Source: Pseudomonadota bacterium
GTDB lineage: Bacteria > Pseudomonadota > Alphaproteobacteria > Rhodobacterales > Rhodobacteraceae
Direction of reading: 5' to 3'
Assembly: GCA_021779835.1 (NCBI GenBank)
Contig: JAJXZX010000007.1
Location: forward strand, 62,001 to 126,000
DNA length: 64,000 bases
Part shown: piece after piece, positions 17,538-27,955 of the stretch
Position numbering within the stretch: position 1 is the stretch's first letter
Layout: each line of letters begins with the position of its first letter
The notes under the pieces: generated by a model
The model's input: only the letters and a program-made list of their open reading frames with translations
Told to the model about the DNA's origin: nothing
The model's database searches: none
Made by a program: the position numbers and the translations under genes

Positions 17538-19049
17538 ATGCTCGACCTCGCCTTTGAAGCCCCGAAACCCAAGGTCATTGCCGGCGCCAAATCCGATTGG
17601 GAGCTGGTGATCGGGATGGAAATCCATGCGCAGGTCTCGTCCAACGCGAAACTGTTCTCCGGCGCCTCGACGCTGTTCGGGGCAGAGCCCAACTCCAACG
17701 TTGCCTTCGTCGATGCGGCGATGCCGGGGATGCTGCCCGTCATCAACGAATTCTGCGTCGAACAGGCGGTACGCACCGGCCTCGGCCTCAAGGCGCAGAT
17801 CAACCTGTTTTCGGCCTTCGACCGCAAGAACTACTTCTACCCCGACCTGCCGCAGGGCTATCAGATCAGCCAGCTTTACCACCCCATCGTCGGCGAGGGT
17901 GAGGTGCTGGTCGAGATGTCTCCTGGCGTCGCGCGTCTGGTGCGTATCGAGCGTATCCATCTTGAGCAGGACGCGGGCAAATCGATCCACGACATGGACC
18001 CCACCATGTCCTTTGTTGACCTAAACCGCACCGGCGTCGCGCTGATGGAGATCGTCAGCCGCCCCGACATCCGTGGCCCGGAGGAGGCTGCGGCCTATGT
18101 CACCAAACTGCGCCAGATCCTGCGCTACCTTGGCACCTGCGATGGCAACATGCAGAACGGCAACCTGCGCGCTGACGTCAACGTGTCGGTCTGCCGCCCC
18201 GGTCAGTATGAAAAATACCAAGCGACACAGGATTTTTCCCACCTTGGCACCCGCTGCGAGCTGAAGAACATGAACTCCATGCGCTTCATCCAACTGGCAA
18301 TTGATTACGAGGCGCGCCGTCAGATCGCGATCCTTGAGGATGGCGGTTCGATCACGCAGGAAACCCGCCTCTATGATCCCGACAAGAACGAGACCCGCTC
18401 GATGCGGTCCAAGGAAGAGGCGCACGACTACCGCTATTTCCCCTGCCCCGACCTGCTGCCGCTAGAGATTGAACAGGGCTGGGTGGACCATATCCGCGAC
18501 ACCATGCCGGAACTGCCCGATGCCAAAAAGGCCCGCTTCATGGGTGACTTCGGCTTGACCGACTACGACGCCAACGTACTGACCGCCGATCTGGATTCGT
18601 CCTCGTTCTTTGAAACCGTGGCGCAGGGCCGCGACGGCAAGCAGGCGGCGAACTGGGTGATTAACGAACTCTTTGGTCGCCTGAACAAAGAGGGCAAAGC
18701 CATCGCCGACAGCCCGGTTTCCACCGCGCAGTTGGGCGGAGTGCTGGACCTGCTCGCCTCGTCCGAAATCTCGGGTAAGATGGCCAAGGACCTGTTCGAG
18801 ATCCTGTGGACCGAGGGCGGCGACCCGGCCGAAATCGCCGCCGCGCGTGGCATGAAACAAGTCACCGACACTGGCGCGATCGAGGCCGCGGTGGATGAGA
18901 TCATCGCAGCCAACCCGGCGCAGGTGGAAAAGGCCAAGGCCAACCCGAAACTCGCGGGCTGGTTCACCGGTCAGGTCATCAAGGCCAGCGGTGGCAAGGC
19001 CAATCCGGCATTGGTCAACGAGTTGGTGGCCAGAAAACTCGGCCTCTGA
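17538..19049 (+). CDS. gatB: Asp-tRNA(Asn)/Glu-tRNA(Gln) amidotransferase subunit B
   Basis: 503 residues. GatB binds the mischarged tRNA and, within GatCAB, phosphorylates and amidates Glu-tRNA(Gln) or Asp-tRNA(Asn). The N-terminal signature [22 protein letters not shown] and [17 protein letters not shown] are characteristic, as is the C-terminal YqeY-like tail ending in [15 protein letters not shown]. The gatA and gatC genes are not in the window, which is normal for this family of bacteria. A GC-rich hairpin follows the stop. Confidence 0.96.
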   Translation: MLDLAFEAPKPKVIAGAKSDWELVIGMEIHAQVSSNAKLFSGASTLFGAEPNSNVAFVDAAMPGMLPVINEFCVEQAVRTGLGLKAQINLFSAFDRKNYFYPDLPQGYQISQLYHPIVGEGEVLVEMSPGVARLVRIERIHLEQDAGKSIHDMDPTMSFVDLNRTGVALMEIVSRPDIRGPEEAAAYVTKLRQILRYLGTCDGNMQNGNLRADVNVSVCRPGQYEKYQATQDFSHLGTRCELKNMNSMRFIQLAIDYEARRQIAILEDGGSITQETRLYDPDKNETRSMRSKEEAHDYRYFPCPDLLPLEIEQGWVDHIRDTMPELPDAKKARFMGDFGLTDYDANVLTADLDSSSFFETVAQGRDGKQAANWVINELFGRLNKEGKAIADSPVSTAQLGGVLDLLASSEISGKMAKDLFEILWTEGGDPAEIAAARGMKQVTDTGAIEAAVDEIIAANPAQVEKAKANPKLAGWFTGQVIKASGGKANPALVNELVARKLGL

Positions 19050-19055
19050 GCCAGC

Positions 19056-19080
19056 GCGGCGGGGGTGATTCCCTCGCCGC
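19056..19080 (+). terminator. GC-rich hairpin after gatB
   Basis: GCGGCGGGGG (19056-19065) pairs with CCCTCGCCGC (19071-19080), ten base pairs with one G-U and a five-base loop, seven bases after the stop. There is no U tract. Confidence 0.55.
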
Positions 19081-19266
19081 GGGTCACGCGCACCTTGCAC
19101 CACCCGGCGGCACGCTCAACCAAACGCCCCGCGCGGACGCCCCACCACAATATCTTGCGCAGCCCGCGCAGGCGGTGTGAGTAGAATCCACACTTGGACA
19201 TATGCCATTTAAATCGTTAACTTCGTAGCAGAATTGATCTGCCCAGTTTCGCCTCAGGAGTTTCCA

Positions 19267-19758
19267 ATGCCGCGTTACGAGTACAAAGTGATTCCCGCCC
19301 CCAAACGCGGCGAGAAAGCGCGCGGCGCCCGCACCACCGAGGACCGCTTTGCCCTCGCGCTGACCACCCTGATGAATGATCTCGCCCGCGACGGCTGGGA
19401 CTACCAGCGCGCCGACACCCTGCCGGTCGAAGAACGCACTGGCCTGACCGCGCGCGTCTCGACCTCCTACCAGAACATGCTGATCTTCCGCCGCGCCCTG
19501 CCCGAGGTTGCCCCTGCGCAGCCGATGATGACAATTGCCGAACGCCCCGCGCCGCTGGTGATCGCCGAGCCGAAGCCGGACGTGTCCGCCGAACCGGCCA
19601 CGCTGCCCGCCAGCGCCAAACTCGCCTCGGTGCTGTCAATCCAGAAACCGGCGCGCGCCGACGGCCCCCGCCTTGTCTCGCCCTTCACCGACCGCAAGTC
19701 CGCCACCGTGACCGAAGCAAAGCGCCCCGAAGACAGCAGCGACCGCGCCGCCGAGTAG
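19267..19758 (+). CDS. DUF4177 domain protein
   Basis: 163 residues. The first 75 (YEYKVIPAPKRGEKARG, then LARDGWDYQRADTLP and MLIFRR) fit the small DUF4177 fold. The rest is Pro/Ala-rich, probably disordered. CAGGAG lies six bases before the ATG at 19267; an in-frame ATG at 19234 is rejected. Function is unknown. It stands alone, converging with bolA. Confidence 0.72.
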   Translation: MPRYEYKVIPAPKRGEKARGARTTEDRFALALTTLMNDLARDGWDYQRADTLPVEERTGLTARVSTSYQNMLIFRRALPEVAPAQPMMTIAERPAPLVIAEPKPDVSAEPATLPASAKLASVLSIQKPARADGPRLVSPFTDRKSATVTEAKRPEDSSDRAAE

Positions 19759-19764
19759 CGCCGC

Positions 19765-20022
19765 CTACCCCGCCACGTCCAGCGCCAGTGCGTGAATACG
19801 CCCGACCACCTCCGGCCCCAACGCCGCATGCACGGCGCGATGCCGCGCGATCCGGCTCATCGGCGCGAACGCAGGCGCGCGCATCGTCACGCGGAAATGG
19901 CTTTCCCCCGAGCCATCATCGCCCGCGTGCCCGTGATGTTTCGCGCTTTCATTCTCCACTTCCAGCACCACCGGCTGAAACGCCGCCGCCAGCTTCCGCT
20001 CAATTTCATCACTGATCGTCAT
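19765..20022 (-). CDS. bolA: BolA-family protein
   Basis: 85 residues. The class II KH-like fold is shown by IERKLAAAFQPVVLEVENES, HFRVTMRAPAF and the C-terminal RHRAVHAALGPEV. The His of RHRAVHAAL is the usual cluster ligand when BolA pairs with monothiol glutaredoxins. The role is in iron homeostasis or morphology/stress control. It is divergent from the DnaJ-like gene; this pair next to cobS is common in Rhodobacteraceae. Confidence 0.92.
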   Translation of the reverse strand: MTISDEIERKLAAAFQPVVLEVENESAKHHGHAGDDGSGESHFRVTMRAPAFAPMSRIARHRAVHAALGPEVVGRIHALALDVAG

Positions 20023-20096
20023 TTAATCGTCCTTATCCCCTTCACCCTCGCGTCAAAAACTCTAAACTCTTGCCTCCGAGTCGGAAAGGCAGGCCT

Positions 20097-20738
20097 ATGA
20101 CCAATCGTCCCCCCTTCGAATTTGACATGCGCGTGTCTGCGGACAAAAAGCGCCGCACGAAGGGCAAACGCGGGATGTCCGGCGCGTTCGAGACCTCGTC
20201 GCGGGGCTGCGACCATCCCGGTTGCGAAGAGGCGGGGCAATATCGCGCGCCGAAATCGCCCGACCACCTCGACGAATACCTGTGGTTCTGCAAGGACCAT
20301 GTGCGCGAATATAACCTCAAATGGAACTTCTTCACCGGCCAGACCGAGGATGATTACCTGCGCCAGGCCGACAGCGACCGCGTCTGGAACCGCGAGACCA
20401 AGCCCTTCAGCAAACCCAAGGAAGAGGCCCGCGCCTGGCAGCGTCTGGGCGTCGAAGACCCGCTGGAAATCCTCGGCGCCAATGGCACGCAGAACCCGGC
20501 CACGCCGGGCCGCGCGGGCCAATCCACCCGCAAACTTCCGCCAACCGAACGCAAGGCGCTCGACATCCTCGACGCGCGCGACACCTGGACCCGGATTGAG
20601 ATTCGCAAGCAATACAAGACCCTCGTCAAGGACCTGCACCCCGACATGAACGGCGGCAACCGCGCCGATGAGGATCGCCTGCAAGAGGTCGTCTGGGCGT
20701 GGGACCAGATCAAGGAAAGCCGCTACTTCCGCGACTAA
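20097..20738 (+). CDS. DnaJ-like protein with C-terminal J domain
   Basis: 213 residues. A possible zinc site is C38, C43, C65 and H68 (CDHPGC and FCKDH). The J domain is at the C-terminus (about residues 155-213) with the HPD motif at 181-183 in KDLHPDMNGG, the reverse of the usual N-terminal placement. It should stimulate an Hsp70 partner. AAGG precedes the ATG at 20097. It sits between bolA and cobS, a conserved neighbourhood, but any link to cobalamin synthesis is unknown. Confidence 0.85.
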   Translation: MTNRPPFEFDMRVSADKKRRTKGKRGMSGAFETSSRGCDHPGCEEAGQYRAPKSPDHLDEYLWFCKDHVREYNLKWNFFTGQTEDDYLRQADSDRVWNRETKPFSKPKEEARAWQRLGVEDPLEILGANGTQNPATPGRAGQSTRKLPPTERKALDILDARDTWTRIEIRKQYKTLVKDLHPDMNGGNRADEDRLQEVVWAWDQIKESRYFRD

Positions 20739-20761
20739 GGCGCCCGCCTCTGACCCTCCCC

Positions 20762-20795
20762 CAATTGCTTTGGCCCAAATATCCCCGCCGGAGGC
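20762..20795 (-). repeat. Extragenic repeat, copy 4
   Basis: CAATTGCTTTGGCCCAAATA then TCCCCGCCGGAGGC closely matches the right arm at 17422-17453. It lies between the DnaJ-like gene and cobS. Confidence 0.65.
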
Positions 20796-20921
20796 TCCCC
20801 CCTCCGCAAGGGCGCGCCGATCTGCCGCGCATCTGTGCCCCTTCCCCTTGCACCCCCCCGCGTTATGTTCCATCAAACACCTGTGAGGAAACCGGGGCAT
20901 CGGCCTCGAAGGGATGCGAAA

Positions 20922-21908
20922 ATGGCGGATGGAATGATCGACGTGAATGCGAAACCGACCGAGGAAATCTCGGTACGCGATGTCTTTGGCATCGACACCG
21001 ACATGAAGGTCAAGGGTTTCGCCACCCGCACCGACCGTGTGCCTGCCGAGGATCTGACCTACAAGTTCGACCCCGACACCACGCTCGCCATCCTCGCGGG
21101 CTTTGCCTACAACCGCCGCGTGATGATCCAAGGCTACCACGGCACCGGCAAATCCTCGCATATCGAGCAGGTGGCAAGCCGCCTCAACTGGCCCTGCGTG
21201 CGCGTCAACCTTGACAGCCACATCAGCCGGATCGACCTGATCGGCAAAGACGCGATCAAGCTGGTTGATGGCCGTCAGGTCACCCAGTTTCAGGAAGGCA
21301 TCCTGCCGTGGGCGCTGCGCAACCCGACCGCCATCGTGTTCGACGAATACGACGCAGGCCGCGCCGATGTGATGTTCGTGATCCAGCGCGTGCTGGAGGC
21401 CGATGGCAAGCTGACCCTGCTTGACCAGAACGAGGTCATCACGCCGAACCCCTACTTCCGCCTGTTCGCCACCGCCAACACGGTTGGCCTTGGCGACACC
21501 ACCGGCCTTTACCACGGCACCCAGCAAATCAACCAGGCGCAGCTTGACCGTTGGAACCTCGTCTCCACCCTCAACTACCTGTCCCACGATGCCGAGGTCG
21601 CAATCGTCCTGTCGAAATCGCCGCACTACAACACCGACAAGGGCCGCAAAACCATCAGCCAGATGGTCACCGTTGCCGACCTGACCCGCACCGCCTTCAT
21701 GAACGGCGACCTCTCCACCGTCATGTCGCCGCGCACCGTGATGTTCTGGGCGCAAAACGCCGAGATCTTCCGCAACACCGGCTACGCCTTCCGTCTGACC
21801 TTCCTCAACAAGTGCGATGAGCTGGAGCGGCAGACGGTAGCCGAATTCTACCAGCGCTGCTTCGACGAGGAACTGCCGGAAAGTGCTGCAAGCCAGAGCA
21901 TGAAGTGA
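20922..21908 (+). CDS. cobS: Cobaltochelatase AAA+ subunit CobS
   Basis: 328 residues. CobS is the AAA+ motor of the aerobic cobaltochelatase CobN-CobS-CobT, which inserts cobalt into hydrogenobyrinate a,c-diamide. Walker A is GYHGTGKSS at residues 71-79 and Walker B is [10 protein letters not shown]. The start at 20922 has AAGGGA upstream; the in-frame ATG at 20835 lies in the repeat-bearing gap. Length matches the family. cobT follows after 196 bases, a longer gap than usual; cobN is not in the window. Confidence 0.95.
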   Translation: MADGMIDVNAKPTEEISVRDVFGIDTDMKVKGFATRTDRVPAEDLTYKFDPDTTLAILAGFAYNRRVMIQGYHGTGKSSHIEQVASRLNWPCVRVNLDSHISRIDLIGKDAIKLVDGRQVTQFQEGILPWALRNPTAIVFDEYDAGRADVMFVIQRVLEADGKLTLLDQNEVITPNPYFRLFATANTVGLGDTTGLYHGTQQINQAQLDRWNLVSTLNYLSHDAEVAIVLSKSPHYNTDKGRKTISQMVTVADLTRTAFMNGDLSTVMSPRTVMFWAQNAEIFRNTGYAFRLTFLNKCDELERQTVAEFYQRCFDEELPESAASQSMK

Positions 21909-21932
21909 CCCCTCGGGGTTAGGGAGCCTAAG

Positions 21933-22103
21933 ATGCACATCGGATTGATCGGCGACACCCACGCTCCGCGCGATCCGGTCCTCAACCCACGCGCCGCGCC
22001 CCTCGTCACCGACGGGCGCGGCAAGGTCGCTCTGACACACAATCGTATGCATGAAATACATATGAAAACCGCATGCTTGCTGCATACCGGTTTTGGGGCC
22101 TGA
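21933..22103 (+). CDS. Small ORF between cobS and cobT, possible phosphoesterase remnant
   Basis: A 56-residue ORF with GGGAG eight bases upstream of its ATG and a stop one base before the cobT start. It opens [13 protein letters not shown], like the first strand and metal-binding D-x-H of YfcE-type metallophosphoesterases, but the rest of that fold is absent and the following residues are unlike it. The final third overlaps a hairpin. It could be a decayed phosphoesterase start, a small leader peptide coupling cobS to cobT, or chance. Expression is not shown. Confidence 0.4.
   Translation: MHIGLIGDTHAPRDPVLNPRAAPLVTDGRGKVALTHNRMHEIHMKTACLLHTGFGA
22065..22094 (+). promoter_or_regulatory. Hairpin directly upstream of cobT
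   Basis: AAAACCG (22065-22071) pairs with CGGTTTT (22088-22094), and inside it ATGC (22073-22076) pairs with GCAT (22082-22085). It ends in four T ten bases before the cobT ATG, so it could act as an attenuator or translational control element. Confidence 0.45.
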
Positions 22104-22104
22104 A

Positions 22105-23970
22105 ATGAGCAAACCCGAGAACCCCGCCGAGCCGTTCAAAAAGGCCCTCGCCGAGGCGACCAAGACCATGGCGCATGACGGCGAATTGACGGTGACCTTC
22201 TCCGTCGATCCCCCCGGCATGACCAAGGACGCCGTCCGCCTGCCCCAAGTCAGCCGCCGCATGACGCGGGATGAGGTGCTGCTGGCGCGCGGCACCGCCG
22301 ACGCTTTCGCCATGCGCATCCGCCACCACAACGCCAAAACCCACGCGAAATACGAGCCCCAAGGCCAGATGGCGCGCGACCTTTACGAGGCGATGGAAAC
22401 CGCCCGATGCGAGGCTGTGGGCGCGCGCGAGATGCCCGGCACCGCCGGCAATATCGACGCAAAGATCGCCTATGAGGCTGATCGCAAAGGCTATTCTCAA
22501 ATCACCCGGCGCGAAGACGCGCCCCTTGCCACTGCCGCAGGCTACCTTGTGCGACAGCTTGCCACCGGTCGCCCGCTGCCTAAAGGCGCTGAAAACGTCG
22601 CCAACCTCTGGCGCGATTTTGTCGAGGGTCAGGCGCATGACACGCTTGAGGGACTCGACGCCACGCTCGACGATCAGGCCGCCTTCGCCCGCCTCGCCCG
22701 CAAGGTGATTGCCGATCTTGGCTACGGCGACCAGCTTGGCGACGACCCCGATCAGAACGAGGACGACGCGCAGGACAACGCCGCCGAAGACGAGGAAAAC
22801 CCCGACAATCAGGGGCAGGAAGAGGACGAATCCGAAGACGCCGACGCCTCGCCCGAGGAATCGCAAGACCAAACGCAGGACCAATCCGAAGCCCAGGTTT
22901 CGATGGACGAAGAAGCCGAAGCGGACATGTCCGACGAAGCCGAAATGCCCGACAGCGAGGCCCCGCTGGAGCCCCCGCCGCCCGCACCGCACTCCGAGGC
23001 TGACAAGAATTACACGGTCTATTCCACTGATTTCGATGAGGAAATCCGCGCCGAAGATCTTGCCGACCCCGCCGAGCTTGACCGCCTGCGCGCCTACCTT
23101 GATCAGCAGCTGGAACCGCTGAAGGGCGCCGTGTCGCGCCTTGCCAACAAGCTGCAACGCCGCCTGCAAGCGCAGCAAAACCGCAGCTGGCTGTTCGATC
23201 TGGAAGAAGGCACGCTGGACGCCGGCCGCCTTGCGCGCGTCGTCGCCAACCCCACCACGCCTTTGTCGTTCAAGCAGGAAAAAGACACCGAATTCCGCGA
23301 TACGGTGGTGACGCTTCTGTTGGACAACTCCGGCTCGATGCGCGGCCGCCCGATCTCCATCGCCGCGATTTGCGCCGATGTGTTGGCCCGCACGTTGGAG
23401 CGGTGTCAGGTCAAGGTGGAAATTCTGGGTTTCACAACAAGGGCTTGGAAAGGCGGGCAATCGCGCGAACGCTGGCTTGCCAATGGCCGCCCGCAGCAGC
23501 CGGGCCGCCTCAACGATCTGCGCCACATCATCTACAAATCCGCCGACGCGCCCTGGCGTCGCGCGCGGCCGAACCTTGGTCTGATGATGAAGGAAGGGTT
23601 GCTGAAGGAAAACATCGACGGAGAGGCGCTGGAATGGGCGCACCGCCGCATCACGGGCCGCCAAGAGGTGCGCAAAATCCTGATGGTGATCTCTGACGGC
23701 GCGCCGGTTGACGATTCGACCCTGTCGGTTAACCCCGCGAATTACCTTGAAAAACACCTCCGCGACGTGATCGCGATGGTCGAGAAGAAAAAGCTGGTGG
23801 AGCTGATCGCCATCGGCATCGGCCACGACGTGACGCGCTACTATAACCGTGCCGTCACCATCACCGACGTCGAACAGCTTGCCGGGGCAATGACCGAGCA
23901 ACTCGCGAGCCTGTTTGACGCCAACCCCCGCTCCCGCTCCGCCCGGTTCAAACAGGTAGCAAGCCGCTGA
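22105..23970 (+). CDS. cobT: Cobaltochelatase subunit CobT
   Basis: 621 residues. CobT partners CobS in the chelatase ATPase ring. The N-terminal region ends in a strongly acidic linker at about residues 215-300 rich in Glu, Asp and Gln. The C-terminal von Willebrand A domain has the MIDAS motif D407-N-S-G-S411 within LLLDNSGSM. The ATG at 22105 follows a GGGG stretch; the stop overlaps the pepP start as TGATG, suggesting translational coupling. Confidence 0.95.
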   Translation: MSKPENPAEPFKKALAEATKTMAHDGELTVTFSVDPPGMTKDAVRLPQVSRRMTRDEVLLARGTADAFAMRIRHHNAKTHAKYEPQGQMARDLYEAMETARCEAVGAREMPGTAGNIDAKIAYEADRKGYSQITRREDAPLATAAGYLVRQLATGRPLPKGAENVANLWRDFVEGQAHDTLEGLDATLDDQAAFARLARKVIADLGYGDQLGDDPDQNEDDAQDNAAEDEENPDNQGQEEDESEDADASPEESQDQTQDQSEAQVSMDEEAEADMSDEAEMPDSEAPLEPPPPAPHSEADKNYTVYSTDFDEEIRAEDLADPAELDRLRAYLDQQLEPLKGAVSRLANKLQRRLQAQQNRSWLFDLEEGTLDAGRLARVVANPTTPLSFKQEKDTEFRDTVVTLLLDNSGSMRGRPISIAAICADVLARTLERCQVKVEILGFTTRAWKGGQSRERWLANGRPQQPGRLNDLRHIIYKSADAPWRRARPNLGLMMKEGLLKENIDGEALEWAHRRITGRQEVRKILMVISDGAPVDDSTLSVNPANYLEKHLRDVIAMVEKKKLVELIAIGIGHDVTRYYNRAVTITDVEQLAGAMTEQLASLFDANPRSRSARFKQVASR

Positions 23971-25772
23971 TGTTCCAGACCTTCACCGCCAACGCCCGCC
24001 CCGAACAAGGCCCGCCGCGCCTTGCAGACTTGCGCAAAATGCTGGTGTCAAAAGGGCTTAGCGGCTTTCTGATCCCGCGCGCCGATGTGCATCAGGGCGA
24101 ATACGTTGCCCCGCACGACGAACGTCTGCAATGGCTGACCGGCTTTACCGGCTCGGCGGGGTTCTGCATCGCATTGCCCCATATCGCCGGGGTTTTCATC
24201 GACGGACGCTATCGAACGCAGGTGAAAAGCCAAGTCGATCTGGCCCATTTCACCCCGGTGCCGTGGCCGGAAACCAAACCGGGCGACTGGCTGCGTGACC
24301 AACTGCCCAACGGTGGCCGCATCGGTTTCGATCCGTGGCTGCACACCGCCGGCGAGATTGCCGCGATCGAGGCAGCGCTTGACGGCACCACGATCACCCT
24401 TACGCCGACCGAGAACCTGATCGACGCGATCTGGCCCGATCAGCCCGCCCCGCCCTGCGGCAAGGTCATCCCGCATCCGCTTGAATTTGCTGGCGTCTCC
24501 TCGATCGACAAGCGCGCCCAGATCGCCGCCCAACTGACCCGCGAGGGGCAGGCAAGCTGCGTCATCACGCTGCCGGATTCAATCAGCTGGCTGTTCAACA
24601 TCCGCGGCAGCGACGTCGCCCGCAACCCGGTCGTCCACGCTTTCGCGATCCTGCATGGCGATGGCGGCGTGACGCTTTACATCGACCCGGCGAAGCTCGA
24701 CGACTCCGCCCGCGCCCATGTCGGCGCCGATATCACGGTTCGCCCCCCGTCCGCCTTTGCCGCCGCGCTTGGCACGCTCACCGGCCCGGTCCGCGTTGAC
24801 CGCGCCACCGCGCCCCTCGCCGTCAGCCAAGCGCTGACCGAGGCGCAAATCGTCGTCTCGTGGGGGGCTGATCCCTGCCTGCTGCCCAAGGCGCGCAAGA
24901 ACCCGGCCGAGGTCGCGGGCATGGCAGAGGCGCACCTGCGCGACGGCGCGGCAATGGTCGAATTCCTGACATGGCTTGACGCGCAACCGTCTGGCACGCT
25001 TACGGAAATCGACGTGGTAACCGCGCTGGAAGGCTACCGCCGCACCACCAACTCTCTGCGTGAGATCAGCTTTGAAACCATCTGCGGCGCGGGCCCCAAC
25101 GGCGCCATCATGCACTACCGTGTCACCGAAGACACCAACCGCCCGCTGCGCGAAGGCGAGTTGGTGGTGATCGACTCGGGCGGGCAATACCCCGACGGCA
25201 CCACCGACATCACCCGCACCATCGGCATGGGCGCGGTCGGGCCAGAGGAACGCACCGCCTTTACCCGCGTGTTGCAAGGCATGATCGCCATCAGCCGCGC
25301 GCGCTGGCCCAAGGGGCTGGCAGGCCGCGATCTGGACGGATTTGCGCGCTATAATCTCTGGCTCGCGGGGCAGGATTTCGACCACGGCACCGGCCACGGG
25401 GTCGGCGCGTACCTCTCGGTCCATGAAGGCCCGCAGCGGCTTTCGCGCATCTCGGATGTGCCGCTCGACCCCGGCATGATCCTGTCGAACGAGCCCGGTT
25501 ACTACCGCGAGGGCGCGTTTGGCATCCGCATCGAAAACCTCGTTGTGGTGATAGAGGCCCCCGCCCTGCAAGGCGCCGATCCGCGCCCGATGTATGCCTT
25601 TGACACGCTGACCTATGTGCCGATCTCGCGCGATCTGATCGTGGTTGATATGCTGACGCAGGCGGAGCGCGATTGGCTAAATGCCTATCATGTCACGGTT
25701 CTGTCACGCATCGGCCCGAGACTAAGCGCCCCGGCGCTCGACTGGCTGAACGCCGCGACCGCGCCGATCTGA
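23970..25772 (+). CDS. pepP: Xaa-Pro aminopeptidase (M24B)
   Basis: 600 residues, the long form with two creatinase-like N-terminal domains and a C-terminal M24 catalytic domain. Metal-binding segments are VVIDSGGQYPDGTTDITRT (two Asp), FDHGTGHGVGAYLSVHEGP (His) and ILSNEPGYY (Glu). It cleaves N-terminal residues preceding proline in the cytoplasm. The start overlaps the cobT stop (TGATG), a link that is probably positional only. Confidence 0.92.
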   Translation: MFQTFTANARPEQGPPRLADLRKMLVSKGLSGFLIPRADVHQGEYVAPHDERLQWLTGFTGSAGFCIALPHIAGVFIDGRYRTQVKSQVDLAHFTPVPWPETKPGDWLRDQLPNGGRIGFDPWLHTAGEIAAIEAALDGTTITLTPTENLIDAIWPDQPAPPCGKVIPHPLEFAGVSSIDKRAQIAAQLTREGQASCVITLPDSISWLFNIRGSDVARNPVVHAFAILHGDGGVTLYIDPAKLDDSARAHVGADITVRPPSAFAAALGTLTGPVRVDRATAPLAVSQALTEAQIVVSWGADPCLLPKARKNPAEVAGMAEAHLRDGAAMVEFLTWLDAQPSGTLTEIDVVTALEGYRRTTNSLREISFETICGAGPNGAIMHYRVTEDTNRPLREGELVVIDSGGQYPDGTTDITRTIGMGAVGPEERTAFTRVLQGMIAISRARWPKGLAGRDLDGFARYNLWLAGQDFDHGTGHGVGAYLSVHEGPQRLSRISDVPLDPGMILSNEPGYYREGAFGIRIENLVVVIEAPALQGADPRPMYAFDTLTYVPISRDLIVVDMLTQAERDWLNAYHVTVLSRIGPRLSAPALDWLNAATAPI

Positions 25773-25830
25773 CACCTCTTAGCGACCGATGCGAATGCGT
25801 TAGCCTGCCTCACTCACAAGGAACAGCACC

Positions 25831-26172
25831 ATGCCAGACCGCATCAGGATCACCAAAGCTGCCGGCACCTGGGTCATCCGCGCCGACGGCGCCGTGCTTG
25901 GCGAAACGCAAAACGCGCTGGAACTGACCGAAGGCTCCTATCCCTCGGTGATCTATTTCCCGCGCGAAGACGTCGCGATGACCTTTCTGGAGGCGTCGGA
26001 AAAGACCTCGATCTGCCCACACAAAGGGGCGGCGAGCTACTTCTCGATCGTGACCAAAAGCGGCACGATCAGCGACGCGGCATGGTCGTACGAGACCCCA
26101 AAACCGGGGGTGGAGCGGATCGCGGGCCACCTCGCCTTTTACCCTGACAAAGTCACACTGGAACGCGTCTGA
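25831..26172 (+). CDS. DUF427 domain protein
   Basis: 113 residues covering a single DUF427 domain, with [21 protein letters not shown], then YFPREDV and [14 protein letters not shown]. The His/Cys-containing CPHKG is conserved in the family. AAGGA lies upstream of the ATG. Function is not established; nothing in the neighbourhood identifies it. Confidence 0.85.
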   Translation: MPDRIRITKAAGTWVIRADGAVLGETQNALELTEGSYPSVIYFPREDVAMTFLEASEKTSICPHKGAASYFSIVTKSGTISDAAWSYETPKPGVERIAGHLAFYPDKVTLERV

Positions 26173-26177
26173 TCGCC

Positions 26178-27563
26178 ATGCGCACCGCCATGCTTTCGCC
26201 CGAACCCCTCGCGCAACTGCAAACCCTACTCGGCCCGCGCCTGTCCACGTCGGCCTCTGACCGTGACCTGCATGGCCGGAATGAGACGCACTTTCCCCAC
26301 CTGCCACCCGCCGCCGTCGCTTACCCCGAGACGACGGCAGAGGTCGCGGCCCTGATGCAAATCTGCGCCGCCCACGGCGTGCCGGTTACTGCATGGGGCG
26401 CAGGCACCTCGCTAGAGGGTCACGCGCTGCCGCTGAAAGGCGGCGTCAGCGTTGATTTCGCCCGCATGAACCGCGTCCTCTCGGTCCACCCCGAGGATAT
26501 GGTCGTCACCGTCCAGCCCGGCATCACGCGCGAGGCGCTGAACACCGAGTTGCGCGCCACCGGCCTGTTCTTCCCGGTCGATCCCGGCGCCAACGCCTCG
26601 CTTGGCGGCATGGCCTCCACCCGCGCCTCTGGCACCACCGCCGTGCGCTACGGCACCATGCGCGACAACGTGCTGGCGTTAGAGGTGGTGCTGGCCGATG
26701 GCCGCGTGATCCGCACCGGCACTGCCGCGCGCAAATCCTCGGCGGGCTATGACCTTACCGCGCTGTTCGTCGGCGCCGAGGGCACGCTGGGCCTGATCAC
26801 CGAACTCACCCTCCGCCTGCAAGGGCAGCCAGAGGCGGTCTCTGCAGCCGTCTGCGCCTTTCCCGCGATGGCACCGGCCGTCGATACCGTCATCGCCACC
26901 ATCCAATCCGGTATCCCCATGGCGCGCATCGAATTCGTCGATGCCGCCACCGTCGCCGCCTTCAACGCCCGCGATGCGGCCGATATGCCCGAACAGCCGC
27001 ACCTGCTGGTCGAATTCCACGGCTCCCCCGCCGCCGTCGCCGAACAGGCCGAACGCTTTGGCGAGATCGTGGCCGATATGGGCGGCGAAGGCTTTCGCTG
27101 GGCCCACCGCCCCGAGGACCGCGCCGCTCTGTGGAAAATGCGCCACAACGCCTATTACGCCTGCCTCGCGCTGCGTCCCGGCGCCACGGCATGGGTCACC
27201 GACGTCTGCGTGCCGATCTCTCGCCTTGCCGAAGCGGTCGAGGAAACCGCCGCCGAAATCGCCGCGTCGATCCTCCAAGGCCCGATCCTGGGCCATGTCG
27301 GCGATGGCAATTTCCACGCCATCCTGTTGGTAGAGCCGGGGAATTCCGCCGAAGAGACCGAAGCCAAGCGCCTTGCCGCCAACATGGCCGAGCGCGCGCT
27401 GCGTCTGGGTGGCACAATCACCGGCGAACATGGTATCGGCATGGGCAAGCTGGCATATATGAGCCGCGAACACGGGGAAGCATGGGACCTGATGGCCTTG
27501 ATCAAACGCGCACTCGACCCGGAAAACCTGCTGAACCCCGGCAAAACCGTTCAGGTGACCTGA
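26178..27563 (+). CDS. FAD-linked oxidase, D-lactate/glycolate dehydrogenase family
   Basis: 461 residues. The PCMH-type FAD domain shows AWGAGTSLEGHALPLKGG and VQPGITREALN; the C-terminal FAD-oxidase domain ends ITGEHGIGMGKLAYM, the family signature. Likely a quinone- or cytochrome-linked 2-hydroxyacid dehydrogenase (Dld or GlcD type). The start at 26178 is five bases after the DUF427 stop; an ATG at 26190 is an alternative. The SnoaL-like gene overlaps its stop as TGATG. The glyoxylate enzyme glcB lies elsewhere in the window, so a glycolate role is possible. Confidence 0.88.
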   Translation: MRTAMLSPEPLAQLQTLLGPRLSTSASDRDLHGRNETHFPHLPPAAVAYPETTAEVAALMQICAAHGVPVTAWGAGTSLEGHALPLKGGVSVDFARMNRVLSVHPEDMVVTVQPGITREALNTELRATGLFFPVDPGANASLGGMASTRASGTTAVRYGTMRDNVLALEVVLADGRVIRTGTAARKSSAGYDLTALFVGAEGTLGLITELTLRLQGQPEAVSAAVCAFPAMAPAVDTVIATIQSGIPMARIEFVDAATVAAFNARDAADMPEQPHLLVEFHGSPAAVAEQAERFGEIVADMGGEGFRWAHRPEDRAALWKMRHNAYYACLALRPGATAWVTDVCVPISRLAEAVEETAAEIAASILQGPILGHVGDGNFHAILLVEPGNSAEETEAKRLAANMAERALRLGGTITGEHGIGMGKLAYMSREHGEAWDLMALIKRALDPENLLNPGKTVQVT

Positions 27564-27952
27564 TGTCGTCTGACACCGCCGAGGGCTTCGCCCGCCTCTT
27601 CTCGCAGGCCTGGCTGGCACAAGACACCGCTACGCTCGCGCAACTTTTCACCGAAGACGCCGATTTCCTCAGCTTGACCGGCGTGTGGGCCGAGGGTCGC
27701 CCGGCGATTGAGCGCACCCTGAAATCGGAACTGACAGGCGCCTTCGCCCGTGCCCGACTCGTGACGGGCCGCGCCAAGCTGCGCGCGCTTGGCCCTGGCG
27801 CGGCGATCATCCATCAACGCTTTGTCCTCAGCGGCATCCTCAACGCCGACGGCAGCGATGCAGGCCGCGTTGGCACCGTGCTGATGGCCGTTTTGGTGCG
27901 CAACGCCGCAGGCTGGCTTGCCGTGTCGGCGCAATTCACCGCCGAGGGCTAA
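27563..27952 (+). CDS. SnoaL-like / SgcJ-EcaC family protein
   Basis: 129 residues with the NTF2-like pattern FARLFSQAWLAQDTATLAQLF then TEDADFLSLTGVWAEGRPAI. The fold is common to small-molecule isomerases and ligand-binding proteins. The start overlaps the upstream oxidase stop (TGATG). It converges with recN with three bases between. The function is unknown. Confidence 0.8.
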   Translation: MSSDTAEGFARLFSQAWLAQDTATLAQLFTEDADFLSLTGVWAEGRPAIERTLKSELTGAFARARLVTGRAKLRALGPGAAIIHQRFVLSGILNADGSDAGRVGTVLMAVLVRNAAGWLAVSAQFTAEG

Positions 27953-27955
27953 ACC

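Noticed and set aside
18971..19201. 76-codon minus-strand ORF overlapping the end of gatB, opening MSKCGFYSHRLRGLRKI
   Set aside because: It overlaps gatB by about 80 bases on the opposite strand, has no Shine-Dalgarno, and covers the gatB hairpin. The N-terminal 55 residues look protein-like, so it is worth checking for homologues, but support is too weak.
22105..23970. CobT acidic linker (residues 215-300) as a repeat-encoded insertion
   Set aside because: Acidic linkers of this kind are normal for CobT and do not show exact DNA repeats.
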